Source: Acuticoccus mangrovi (lineage in GTDB: Bacteria; Pseudomonadota; Alphaproteobacteria; Rhizobiales; Amorphaceae). From it: DNA of 64,000 bases. Made by a program: the position numbers and the translations under genes. The notes under the pieces were generated by a model that was given only the letters and a program-made list of their open reading frames with translations, made no database searches and was not told the origin of the DNA. Where the stretch lies: contig NZ_JAEKJA010000001.1 of the NCBI RefSeq assembly GCF_016411865.1, positions 248,001 to 312,000 on the forward strand, read 5' to 3'. The first letter of the stretch is position 1. Each line of letters starts with the position of its first letter. Below are positions 1-7,632 of the stretch, one piece after another.

Positions 1-1
1 C

Positions 2-328
2 TGGTGGCCGACGCCGCGGGCACGCCAGCGTGACCCCTATCTGCCGGCGGTGATGAAGAGCGGCGCCGACAACCCTCTCGGCACGCGTGCGATGAACCTG
101 TCGTGGAAATACTACCTGATCCACGGCACCAACGACGCGCGCAAGGTCGGCCGCGCCGCCACCTGGGGCTGCGTGTCGATGTACGAGAGCGAGGTGCAAG
201 CCTTCTTCTCCGCCATTGACCAAGGGATGCGCGTGCGCTTCGAACCCACGCTCGACGAGAGGATCGGCCATGCAGCTCGTCCTGTTGCTGCTCGCGGCAC
301 TGTGGCAGGGCCCGACGGGGATAGCTGA
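2..328 (+). CDS. L,D-transpeptidase, YkuD domain (C-terminal part; 5' end outside window)
   Basis: The frame is open from base 2, so the start lies upstream. About 108 residues are visible and hold the second half of a YkuD fold: a DNPLG segment, HGTN at 122-133 and the catalytic cysteine codon at 170-172 in TWGCVSM. Enzymes of this family make 3-3 peptidoglycan crosslinks or anchor proteins to peptidoglycan in the periplasm. Most members read S-x-G-C-[IV]-R-[ML]; here the arginine after the cysteine is a serine, which may alter substrate handling. The tail overlaps the next gene by 59 bases. The family call is firm; the missing N-terminus hides any signal peptide. Confidence 0.85.
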   Translation, partial: WWPTPRARQRDPYLPAVMKSGADNPLGTRAMNLSWKYYLIHGTNDARKVGRAATWGCVSMYESEVQAFFSAIDQGMRVRFEPTLDERIGHAARPVAARGTVAGPDGDS

Positions 329-1280
329 TCCGGGCGTCGCCGCGGCGCGGGCACGGTTCGCGGCGCCGATCGCGACCGCCGCCGAGCATTGCCGTCGCGA
401 CGGCGAGGCGCCGCGGGGCACCGGCGGCTTCGCCTTCGGTCGTGCCGACCATCAGATCGCGGCCTACCCCGCGACGCGCTGGCTCGCCTGCCTCGCCGCC
501 GTCGAGGTGCCGCAGGCGCGACCGGCGGCGGTGCGCATCGCCGCCATCGCCACCAATCGGCCGCGCACCGTCGCAGCGCTCGCTGAGGCGGCGGGGTGGT
601 GCGACGGGGAGGCCTGCGGCGTGCTGCGCTGCGGCGCCATCGAGCACGACGGCGTGCGCCTTGCCTGTCTGAGGCGCCTTCCGGGGCCGGCCTCGCCGGA
701 GCGGCGCGACCTCATCGCGGCCGCGAGGGTGAAGCGGGCCGCCGACGACTACGCCACCCTCGTCGCGGCGCGGGCGACTTTCGCCGACCTCGTCGCCGGC
801 GGCTACTATCCCGCGCTCGCCAACCTCGCGCTGGTCGAATACCGCCTCACCAACCTCGACGAGGCCTATCGTTTCGCGGAGGAGGGGGCGAGCTACGGCC
901 TGCCGACCGCCAAGGCGCTGGCCGCCTATCTGAAGATCGAAGGCTTCGGCGGGGCGTGGGACCTGCCGGGCGCGGCCCGCCTCGCGGCCTCCGCGCTCGC
1001 GGCCGGCTCGCGCGACGGCAGCGCCGTCCTCGCGCTCGACGTCTCCTATCTCTTCTCGCCCCAACATTGGCGCATGGTGCAGGAAGCGCTCGTCGCCTCC
1101 CGCATCCATCCGGGCCCCGTCGACGGTCACTTTCGGGAGAGTTGGCGCGATGCGTTGGCCGTCTTTGCTGCTGGACGCGGGTTGCCGCAAGGGATCACCC
1201 TTGCCACCCTCGACGCCCTCGGCCTCCTCGAGGAGGTGAACAGCACGATGCGCCAACAGCGGGTGATCCGACGATACTGA
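270..1280 (+). CDS. Exported Sel1/TPR-like protein with C-terminal peptidoglycan-binding-like domain
   Basis: I chose the ATG at 270 because it begins a clean signal peptide (MQLVLLLLAALW...); an earlier in-frame start at 216 would bury it. The 336-residue product is probably periplasmic. The middle part (about residues 160-260) is alanine-rich and helical with Sel1/TPR character (YYPALANLALVEY, then AYRFAEEGASYG). Residues about 269-325 resemble a PG_binding_1 domain: MVQEALVASRIHPGPVDGHF, then an alanine/phenylalanine helix and a GL...LGL end. It overlaps the transpeptidase gene by 59 bases and sits 35 bases before the DUF4384 gene, so co-transcription is likely. Role inferred: an envelope scaffold that touches peptidoglycan. 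Confidence 0.65.
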   Translation: MQLVLLLLAALWQGPTGIADPGVAAARARFAAPIATAAEHCRRDGEAPRGTGGFAFGRADHQIAAYPATRWLACLAAVEVPQARPAAVRIAAIATNRPRTVAALAEAAGWCDGEACGVLRCGAIEHDGVRLACLRRLPGPASPERRDLIAAARVKRAADDYATLVAARATFADLVAGGYYPALANLALVEYRLTNLDEAYRFAEEGASYGLPTAKALAAYLKIEGFGGAWDLPGAARLAASALAAGSRDGSAVLALDVSYLFSPQHWRMVQEALVASRIHPGPVDGHFRESWRDALAVFAAGRGLPQGITLATLDALGLLEEVNSTMRQQRVIRRY

Positions 1281-1315
1281 CTTGCCCGCCGTTTCGGCGG
1301 TTCTGGAGAGCTCCT

Positions 1316-2764
1316 ATGGTTGCGCGCCGCTTGCTCATCGCTTGCCTCACCACCGTCCTCCTCGCGACGGGATTGCGACCGGCGAGCGCGCAGAATTCGC
1401 TCTATGCCGACATCGACTATTGGCTGGTGCAGCTTGAAGATCGAAACACTTCTCTCATCCCCTGCTTTGCCGAGCTGCGCGATCGGCGGGTGCGGTTCAA
1501 GCAGATCATCGAGGACGATCCCTTCCTCAGCGCGCCGGTGCGCGAGCGGCTCAATGCGCTGATCGAGGAGGCGATCCCGCGGCGCTGGTCGATGCGGTCC
1601 TCCGAGGTGGTCGGCGGCGCCGTCCGTGAGGGCGTGCTTCCCGGTACGGCCGGCCGCGGCCAGGTGAGCGGCGAGGATCGCCTCGCCGATCTCTACACCT
1701 CCCAGATCATCGTCGAGGCGAGCGTCGCCCGCAATTATCTCGACGTGGCGCGACTGAAGATCCTGGTCGAATTCCGCCGGCCGGACGGCAGCCTCTGCAA
1801 CTCCACCTCGAACAGATGGCATTTCGACATCGCCACCCTCGACAGGGCGAAGCAGCCGTCCTTTTCCGCCCGTGCGATCAATATCTACGACCTCGACGCC
1901 ACCCTGCGCGACGGTGTGCGCCGGACGCCGCCGAGCACCATTCCCCCTGAAGAGGCCGTGCCCTTCACGGTGAAGACCGATTTCGCTGGTTCTGACTGCG
2001 TCCTGTCCGGCGATGCGATGCGACGTGATCTTCTCGCTGCGGCCGTGAGTGCGGTGGATCCGACCGCTTCGGCGCTCGTCACGCGCCGGCGCAGCTACAT
2101 TCCGATCGACGGGAAGACCGCCGCAACCATGCCGCACATGCAGGTGGTGGTGACGCGCGCCGTTGGCGTTGAGGAGGCGGACGCCGACAGCACCGCGGCG
2201 GTGGAGTTCGTCTGGCGCTCCGGCGACGAGCGGTCGCCGGGCGTGTCGCGCATCGTCGCTCTGCCGAGGCACGCGCTGGAGCACTGCCAGGGCACCGTGA
2301 TCAGCCCACTCGACACCTTCCTCGCCAACGCCCGCAACATCGGCCGCTACAGCCTGCGCATGAACGCGCTCGCCGATCCGTTCACCGTCGGCGATCCGCT
2401 CGTCATCAACTTCGCCGTCGACGAGCCGGTCTACGCCTATTGCTGGGTTCTCCTGGAGGAAGGGGCGGTGGTGCTCTTTCCCCACCGCGACGCGCTCGCG
2501 CGCAAGCCCTTGACGGCGCGCACCTACCGGATCCCCGCCGACTTCTATCTGCCCGACATTCCGCTGCAGGACGAGGGCACGGCAATCTTCCATTGCTTCG
2601 TGGGTGCCAACCCGCTGCCGCAGCCTCTGGTGGATCGCTGGCTGTCGGCCCATCGGGCCCAGGCGATGCTCGCTTGGCCGGCCGCCGAAGCGATGTCGCG
2701 CGCGTTCCGCGAGATTCCCAACATCTCCGAAGTGTGGGCCTGGGTGCGAGCGGTGGCGAAATGA
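1316..2764 (+). CDS. Secreted DUF4384-domain protein
   Basis: The start at 1316 is preceded by a GGAGAG-type ribosome site and opens a classical signal peptide ending near PASA-QN. The mature protein is about 460 residues. Its last third (about residues 350-440) matches the DUF4384 pattern: F-x-V-G-D-P-L-x-I-N-F, YAYCWVLLEEGAVVLFPHRD, then IPADF. DUF4384 occurs in surface or periplasmic proteins, often beside protease, caspase-like or OmpA modules, but no reaction is known. The N-terminal 340 residues are not recognised; they contain several cysteines that could form disulfides. The next gene, a secreted protease, begins 150 bases downstream. Confidence 0.7.
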   Translation: MVARRLLIACLTTVLLATGLRPASAQNSLYADIDYWLVQLEDRNTSLIPCFAELRDRRVRFKQIIEDDPFLSAPVRERLNALIEEAIPRRWSMRSSEVVGGAVREGVLPGTAGRGQVSGEDRLADLYTSQIIVEASVARNYLDVARLKILVEFRRPDGSLCNSTSNRWHFDIATLDRAKQPSFSARAINIYDLDATLRDGVRRTPPSTIPPEEAVPFTVKTDFAGSDCVLSGDAMRRDLLAAAVSAVDPTASALVTRRRSYIPIDGKTAATMPHMQVVVTRAVGVEEADADSTAAVEFVWRSGDERSPGVSRIVALPRHALEHCQGTVISPLDTFLANARNIGRYSLRMNALADPFTVGDPLVINFAVDEPVYAYCWVLLEEGAVVLFPHRDALARKPLTARTYRIPADFYLPDIPLQDEGTAIFHCFVGANPLPQPLVDRWLSAHRAQAMLAWPAAEAMSRAFREIPNISEVWAWVRAVAK

Positions 2765-2913
2765 CGGGCTTCCGCTCCCTCGGCCTCCCCAATCGTGTCT
2801 CGCCGCTCCATTCGGCTTGGCAGCGACGCGGATCGGTCCGCGTGCCGGTGCCGCTGGCCCATGGAGAGAAAGATGATTATCGTCCAACCGCCTGATTTTG
2901 AGGAATTCTCACC

Positions 2914-3945
2914 GTGAAACGCCATGTTCGCCTGATGATTGCCGGTGCCGTTGCCGCGGCGATGGGCATCTCTGCCGCCGCCGCCGACGAGGAGCCCCCG
3001 TTTCTCGGAAGCGACTACGGGAAGAACGATCTGCCTTTGCGTGAAAGCATCGGTGGAGCGGTGATGCTCATCCGCACCCTCGGCCACATCTTCGAGCGCG
3101 TCGGCGTTCTACCCGAGGACGACGTGATCCGCGTCGCCGCGGGGCCGGTGGTGCGGCTCGACATGCTCGTCGAATATAACGGCCAGACCGCAACGTCGAC
3201 GTGTACGGCCACCATCGTCGCGCCGACGCTCATCCTGACGAACCACCATTGCGTTCCGGGCCGCCACAAGATCCTCAAGGCGTCGATCCTCATCAACTAC
3301 GAGGAGGAGGACGATCCCGACGCGATCCGTCTCGAGGTCGAGACCGAGCCGGCGGCGACCAGCGGCGAGATGGATTTCTCCTTCGTGCGCATCAAGGAGC
3401 CGCTGCCGGACGGCGTCCAGCCCCTGCCGTTCACGCCGGAGGAGGTCTCGCCGGGCTCGCGCCTCATCATGATCCATCATCCGGCCGGCCGGCCCAAGAT
3501 GATGACGCAGTTCGACTGTCGGGCGCACAACAAGCAGTCCGGCCAGGCGTTCGAGCTGCGCCACGTGTGCGACACGCTGCCAGGGAGCTCCGGCGGTCTG
3601 CTCGTGAACTCCGCGCTGCGTCCGGTGGGGCTCCACCACACCGGCGGCCTGCGCGAGAACGATCCGGAGAGCTACAACACGGCGACGCGCATGACGGCGA
3701 TCCGCGAGGCGCTGGAGAGCCTGACCCAGCCGACCGGCTCGGCGACGGCGACGCCCGCGGTGAGCAGCGTGACCGCCCCCGTCGCGGCGACGCCTAGCTC
3801 GACCACCGCGAGCCAGCGCACCGCGTCGACGCCCCCCGCGCGGGCTCAGACCGCGCCGCAGAACGCGATCGGCGGCATCGGCGGCCAGTCGGCGGACGAG
3901 GCGGCGCGCGCCACGGCCAATTCCATTAACGATATTCTCAATTGA
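2914..3945 (+). CDS. Exported trypsin-like serine protease (S1/HtrA-type fold, no PDZ)
   Basis: The 343-residue product starts with a signal peptide (MKRHVRLMIAGAVAAAMGIS, cleavage near AAAA-DEE). All three catalytic residues of a chymotrypsin fold are visible: His112 in TNHHC, Asp154 in MDFSFVRI and Ser226 in PGSSGG. His-Cys and CDTLPGSSGG are typical of bacterial V8/trypsin-like proteases that cut or sense envelope proteins. Residues about 260-320 form an Ala/Thr/Ser/Pro linker, and the protein ends in an Asn-rich tail, NSINDILN, resembling the tail of the OmpA protein that follows 9 bases later. No PDZ domain is visible, so it is not a DegP orthologue. Protease assignment is strong; the substrate is unknown. 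Confidence 0.85.
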   Translation: MKRHVRLMIAGAVAAAMGISAAAADEEPPFLGSDYGKNDLPLRESIGGAVMLIRTLGHIFERVGVLPEDDVIRVAAGPVVRLDMLVEYNGQTATSTCTATIVAPTLILTNHHCVPGRHKILKASILINYEEEDDPDAIRLEVETEPAATSGEMDFSFVRIKEPLPDGVQPLPFTPEEVSPGSRLIMIHHPAGRPKMMTQFDCRAHNKQSGQAFELRHVCDTLPGSSGGLLVNSALRPVGLHHTGGLRENDPESYNTATRMTAIREALESLTQPTGSATATPAVSSVTAPVAATPSSTTASQRTASTPPARAQTAPQNAIGGIGGQSADEAARATANSINDILN

Positions 3946-3954
3946 GGTGAGGTC

Positions 3955-4848
3955 ATGACCATCCTACGCAGCCTGATCGGCACGGCGGTCGTCCTCGGTG
4001 CCCTCGCCTCGGTCGAGGCGTCGGCCCAGGGTCAGCCCGCGGCCAATGAGATCAACCGCATCATCCAGGAGCTCGGCCCGACGCACGGCGCCGCGGCCAA
4101 CACCCCGGCCTATCGCAAGAAGATCCGCCGAGTGACGGTGCCGGTGCGCCCCAACATCGCGGCGGAGAACGCCTACACCACGAACTCGATCATCGAGCAG
4201 AGGACCTACGTCCTCAACTACAACCACACCGAGGACTTCACGGTCCACTTCGCCTTCGATTCCTTCGCGATCACGCCCAAGGCGGCGGCGATCCTCGACA
4301 TCGTGGGCGAGGCGCTGACCGATCCGCGGCTTGCGGGCGAGGTCTACCTCGTCGGCGGACACACCGACACCGTCGGGAGCGACGACTACAATCAGTGGCT
4401 CTCGGAGAAGCGGGCCGACGCGGTGGTGCGCTATCTGGTGCGCACCTTCGCCATCAATCCCTCCCGCTTGCTGCCGGTGGGCTATGGCGAAAGCCAGCTC
4501 GCCGACCCCCGTCGCGGCGCGGTGCGGGCCAACCGCCGGGTCGAGTTCACGCTGGTGGAGCTGCCGCCCGAGGCGGCGCCCCGGCCGGTCGCCACTCGCC
4601 AGCCGCCCGTGCACGCGGCACCGGTCGGCAACGTGACCTGCGATTCGCAGGCGGTGTCGCTGAGCGATCCGCGTCCCGCGACCCACGGTCTCGACGACTA
4701 CGGCAGCCCCCGAACCCCCGTCGAGTGCGAGGACCAGCACGTCCGCACACCCGACGAGGCGCCCCGTCCGAACCGTGAGGCGGACGCCGCCCCCATCACC
4801 GGAACCAACGACGCCATCAACTCGACCAACTCCGCCATTGCGAATTGA
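3955..4848 (+). CDS. OmpA-family periplasmic protein
   Basis: The 297-residue protein has a signal peptide ending near EASA-QG and an OmpA-like domain at about residues 97-203 (FAFDSFAITPKA, GHTDTVGSDDYNQWLSEKRA, GYGE, ANRRVEF). Asp138 and Arg153 match the pair that holds meso-diaminopimelate in OmpA/MotB/Pal domains, so peptidoglycan binding is expected. There is no beta-barrel; residues 30-90 are a short unknown region. A proline-rich tail holds two cysteines (CDSQ, CEDQ) and ends in the Asn/Thr-rich string TGTNDAINSTNSAIAN. The spacing of 9 bases after the protease gene supports a shared transcript and a shared job at the cell wall. Confidence 0.8.
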   Translation: MTILRSLIGTAVVLGALASVEASAQGQPAANEINRIIQELGPTHGAAANTPAYRKKIRRVTVPVRPNIAAENAYTTNSIIEQRTYVLNYNHTEDFTVHFAFDSFAITPKAAAILDIVGEALTDPRLAGEVYLVGGHTDTVGSDDYNQWLSEKRADAVVRYLVRTFAINPSRLLPVGYGESQLADPRRGAVRANRRVEFTLVELPPEAAPRPVATRQPPVHAAPVGNVTCDSQAVSLSDPRPATHGLDDYGSPRTPVECEDQHVRTPDEAPRPNREADAAPITGTNDAINSTNSAIAN

Positions 4849-4875
4849 CGCGGGTCATTTGAGAGGATCACTAAG

Positions 4876-5889
4876 ATGCTGAAATCTATTTTCCGCGCCG
4901 CGGCCGCAATCGGCGCCCTCGGCTTGGCTCCCATCGCGGCGAGCGCCCAGACGGTCGACGTCCTCATCCTCCAGTCGGATCAGGATCCCAACTCGCTGGA
5001 GCGCGGCAGCCAGATCCAGAACGGTATGCTTCTGGAGTTCCAGAAGGTGCTGAACAGCCCCAACGTCGTCAGCTACATGCGCCAGTTCGGCATCGAGGGC
5101 ATGGACGTGGCCGACGAGAAGGCGGTGATCCTCACCAATCCCGGCTACGACACCACCCGCACCCGCCGGTCCGACGAGGAGCTGATCACCCTGTCGCGGC
5201 AGATCCCGGGGCACTCGTTCGACGCCATCGTGCTCTATACGCTCTACGCCCGTGCGGTGCCGGACCCCTACACCAAGATCTCGCTGCTCCAGGCCTCGAT
5301 CCAGTATCGCGTGCTCGGCCGGGACGGGCGCTTCCTCGGCGGCGACAACATGAACCTCGACACCTCCGGCATTCCCTTCACCGGGTGCGCCGCCGCGGTG
5401 GCCGGCCAGCAGCCCGACCCCTACTGCGTGCGCCAGCTGGTGCTCGACAACGTCTCGCGCCTCGCCCAGGACGCGGCCAACAAGATCGCGCTGCAGCTCG
5501 CCGCCCTCGTCGGCCGCTCGGCGCCGGCCCAGCCGGCCACCACGAACGCGGCGATCGGCGGTGGCGGCACCTCGGTGCCCCTGACCGGATCGACGGGCGG
5601 GGCCTGCGGCAACATTCCGGTGACCTACATCGTCTCCTTCGAGGGGGTCGAGGGGCGCCAGAAGAACGCCATCGAGGAGTTCATGTCCTCCTGGGCCTGC
5701 GCGATGAACCTCGAGCTCCAGGACGACAGCCTGTCGACGGTGTCCTACCGCTACAAGACCACCGCCGACCGTCGCCGCATCGTGCGCAACATCCGCCAGA
5801 TGGCCGACATGATGGGCCTCATCGTGGAGACCTCGCTGCGGGGCGAGACGGAGATCGCGGTGGAGACCATCGGGCTGCGCCACAACTGA
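4876..5889 (+). CDS. Secreted protein of unknown function
   Basis: An AGAGGA site 7 bases before the ATG and a signal peptide (cleavage near ASA-QT) support the start. The 337-residue product has two parts joined by a Gly/Ala/Thr linker (about residues 215-240). The first (26-195) contains alternating strands such as VDVLILQSDQDPNSL and a long helix near its end with a C-x-C-like pair of cysteines; the second (245-337) begins PVTYIVSFEGVEGRQKNAIEEF and looks like a small alpha/beta domain. I recognise no family. It is the last gene of the envelope run and is followed by a terminator, so its partners are the protease, OmpA and DUF4384 proteins. Confidence 0.6.
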   Translation: MLKSIFRAAAAIGALGLAPIAASAQTVDVLILQSDQDPNSLERGSQIQNGMLLEFQKVLNSPNVVSYMRQFGIEGMDVADEKAVILTNPGYDTTRTRRSDEELITLSRQIPGHSFDAIVLYTLYARAVPDPYTKISLLQASIQYRVLGRDGRFLGGDNMNLDTSGIPFTGCAAAVAGQQPDPYCVRQLVLDNVSRLAQDAANKIALQLAALVGRSAPAQPATTNAAIGGGGTSVPLTGSTGGACGNIPVTYIVSFEGVEGRQKNAIEEFMSSWACAMNLELQDDSLSTVSYRYKTTADRRRIVRNIRQMADMMGLIVETSLRGETEIAVETIGLRHN

Positions 5890-5914
5890 CGACGCCCGAC
5901 GCCCTGAACGACGA

Positions 5915-5948
5915 CGCCGCCGGACGGATGTCCGGCGGCGTTTTCGTT
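5915..5948 (+). terminator. Rho-independent terminator of the envelope gene run
   Basis: A perfect 10-bp stem (CGCCGCCGGA at 5915-5924 with TCCGGCGGCG at 5931-5940) closes a 6-base loop and is followed by TTTTCGTTT. It lies 25 bases after the stop of the last + strand gene and marks the end of the 2-5889 transcript. Confidence 0.9.
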
Positions 5949-6001
5949 TGCAGGAAGAAAAGCGGCGTGGCGCGCGGGCCGAAGTGGTCGGCGCCGGCGC
6001 C

Positions 6002-6157
6002 TCAGAGGTTGCCGAGGCGGGCGCGCCGTTGCGCCGCGCTCTGGGGCCGAGCCACCGAGTAGCGGACGGCGTCGATGACTTCGAACGCTCCGAAGGCGAG
6101 CATTCCCATCCCGATGACGGCGAGCTCGATGATGACGACGGTGCAATTCAAACCCAT
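6002..6157 (-). CDS. Small single-pass membrane protein (51 aa)
   Basis: A 51-residue reading frame runs from the ATG at 6157 to the TGA at 6002, with GGAG 7 bases before the start. The product begins MGLNCTVVIIELAVIGMGML and stays hydrophobic to about residue 30, then turns basic (RYSVARPQSAAQRRAR), the pattern of a small inner-membrane protein with a positively charged cytoplasmic tail. It fills the gap between a + strand terminator and the minus-strand pncC gene and would otherwise leave that stretch empty. I do not recognise a family. The hydrophobic block and the ribosome site argue for a real gene, but there is no direct proof. Confidence 0.45.
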   Translation of the reverse strand: MGLNCTVVIIELAVIGMGMLAFGAFEVIDAVRYSVARPQSAAQRRARLGNL

Positions 6158-6349
6158 GACAATCTCCACTGCGCTCCCCGGAAACCCACCCGGCCGCGCG
6201 AATGGAGAATACCGGGGTTGGCGCCGCCGAGAAAACCGGCTGGCTCATGGCTGGAGCCCCAAGCTGCGCGCATATGGGATGGCAGCAGGGACCGGGTGAG
6301 CGCGCGTCGCTGCCGCGAGGTGCGGTTTTCGCCGCTGCGGCGGTGGGCT

Positions 6350-6856
6350 TCAGCCGAGAACGTCGATGAGGAGGGCGAGGGCGCGGCGCACGCTCGCCGC
6401 CCGTACCGCGTCGCGGCCGATGTCGCCGAAGCGCTCCACGGCGTGGAGGGTGCGCATCCCGTCGGTCGCGGCGAAATGAACGAGGCCGACCGGCTTTGCC
6501 GCCGTGCCGCCGCCGGGACCGGCGACGCCGGTGACGGCCACCGCCACGCGTTTCTCTCCTTCCGGCGCGTCGACGAGGGCGCGGCCGCGCGCGGCAAGGG
6601 CGAGGCCGCGCGCCACCGCCTCGCTCACCGCGCCGTGGGCCTCGATCACCGCCGGATCGACGCCGAGGCGCGCCTTCGCGGCGTTGGAATAGGTGACGAA
6701 GCCGCTGTCCACGGCGTCGGACGAGCCGGGGATCGCGGTGAGGGCGCCGGCGACGAGCCCGCCGGTGCAGGATTCGGCGGTGGTGATCATGGTGCCGGCG
6801 CGCCGGGCCGCGGCGAGGGCGGCCTCGGCGGCTATCATGATGTCGTCGTCGAACAT
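6350..6856 (-). CDS. pncC: Nicotinamide-nucleotide amidohydrolase PncC (CinA C-terminal domain)
   Basis: This 168-residue protein is the stand-alone CinA C-terminal domain, which deamidates nicotinamide mononucleotide to nicotinate mononucleotide and so salvages the NMN left by DNA ligase. The family motifs are all present: AESCTGG (27-33), GFVTYSN (52-58), AVTGVAGPGGG (107-117) and KPVGLV (121-126). The start at 6856 is set by a GAGGA site in front of it; the longer frame to 7006 would run into the next gene. Length is normal for PncC. The protein is cytosolic. It lies 68 bases downstream of osmC on the same strand. Confidence 0.92.
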   Translation of the reverse strand: MFDDDIMIAAEAALAAARRAGTMITTAESCTGGLVAGALTAIPGSSDAVDSGFVTYSNAAKARLGVDPAVIEAHGAVSEAVARGLALAARGRALVDAPEGEKRVAVAVTGVAGPGGGTAAKPVGLVHFAATDGMRTLHAVERFGDIGRDAVRAASVRRALALLIDVLG

Positions 6857-6924
6857 GGGCTCCTCGCGCGTACGGCCGGCATTAAGCCGGCCGTACCATG
6901 CCGCATCGGGGGATGCGAGGGTGT

Positions 6925-7353
6925 TCAGACGAGCGCCGCGTCGAGCTCGATCTCGGCGTTGATCACCTTGGAGAGGGGGCAGTTGGCCTTGGCGCCGGCG
7001 GCGCACTTCTGGAACGTCTCGTCGTCGATGCCGGGGATCTTGGCGCGCAGCGTCAGCACCACCTTGGTGATCGCGAAGCCGCCGTCCACCTGGTCGAGCG
7101 ACACCACGGCGCTCGTATCCATCGCCTCGGCGGTGAAGCCGGCCTCGCCGAGCACCAGCGAGAGCGCCATGGTGAAACAGCCGGAGTGGGCGGCGCCGAG
7201 CAGCTCCTCAGGATTGGTGCCCTTCATCCCCTCGAAGCGGCTTGCGAAACCGTAGGGGTAGGCGTCGAGGGCGCCGCTGTCCGTCGAAATACTGCCGCGA
7301 CCATCCTTGAGGCCGCCTTCCCAGTGGGCGGAGGCTTTGCGCTTGATCGTCAT
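6925..7353 (-). CDS. osmC: OsmC-type peroxiredoxin
   Basis: A 142-residue OsmC protein: thiol peroxidase that reduces organic hydroperoxides in the cytosol. It opens KRKASAHWEGGLKDG as E. coli OsmC does and holds the two redox cysteines, Cys59 in HSGCFTMA and Cys125 in ANCPLSK, at the expected spacing, with Glu50 nearby. The motif NPEELLGAAHSGC places it in the OsmC rather than the Ohr subgroup. It is read away from the dehydratase gene at 7633, leaving a 279-base divergent region in between. Confidence 0.93.
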   Translation of the reverse strand: MTIKRKASAHWEGGLKDGRGSISTDSGALDAYPYGFASRFEGMKGTNPEELLGAAHSGCFTMALSLVLGEAGFTAEAMDTSAVVSLDQVDGGFAITKVVLTLRAKIPGIDDETFQKCAAGAKANCPLSKVINAEIELDAALV

Positions 7354-7496
7354 GGTGTCTCACCTTCGAAGTGTTGGCGAAGAGTTGGCGCTCTCAGGAG
7401 CGCGGAGGCGGCATCCCCGGCACGACGAAACGCGCCGTGCGACGGCGGTTGTCCCCGTGGGGAACGCACGTGCGAGAGGGCCGGTTCCGATGCCGG

Positions 7497-7515
7497 CGGG
7501 CGATTTCTTCGCCCG
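7497..7515. repeat. Short hairpin in the osmC / dehydratase divergent region
   Basis: CGGGCGA (7497-7503) and TCGCCCG (7509-7515) form a 7-bp stem around TTTCT. The surrounding 279-base region between the divergent starts at 7353 and 7633 holds no other gene I can support. The hairpin could lie in the leader of the dehydratase transcript; no function can be assigned. Confidence 0.35.
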
Positions 7516-7632
7516 GTCGCCTCATCGGCCCCCTCGTCGATCGGCTCGCCCGTCGCCTTGCCAATCCGGCGCGCGGCGGTCAGCGTGGTGGACAAAACGA
7601 GATGCGGACGAACCGCAACGGAGGAGACGGCC

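Noticed and set aside
596-1315. Upstream extension of the DUF4384 frame
   Set aside because: The extension is Arg-rich shadow of the preceding gene; the signal peptide begins at 1316.
1127-2887. Long minus-strand open frame opposite the DUF4384 gene
   Set aside because: Its sequence is low-complexity and Arg/His/Ala-rich, as expected for the antisense of GC-rich coding DNA; the + strand has signal peptide and domain motifs.
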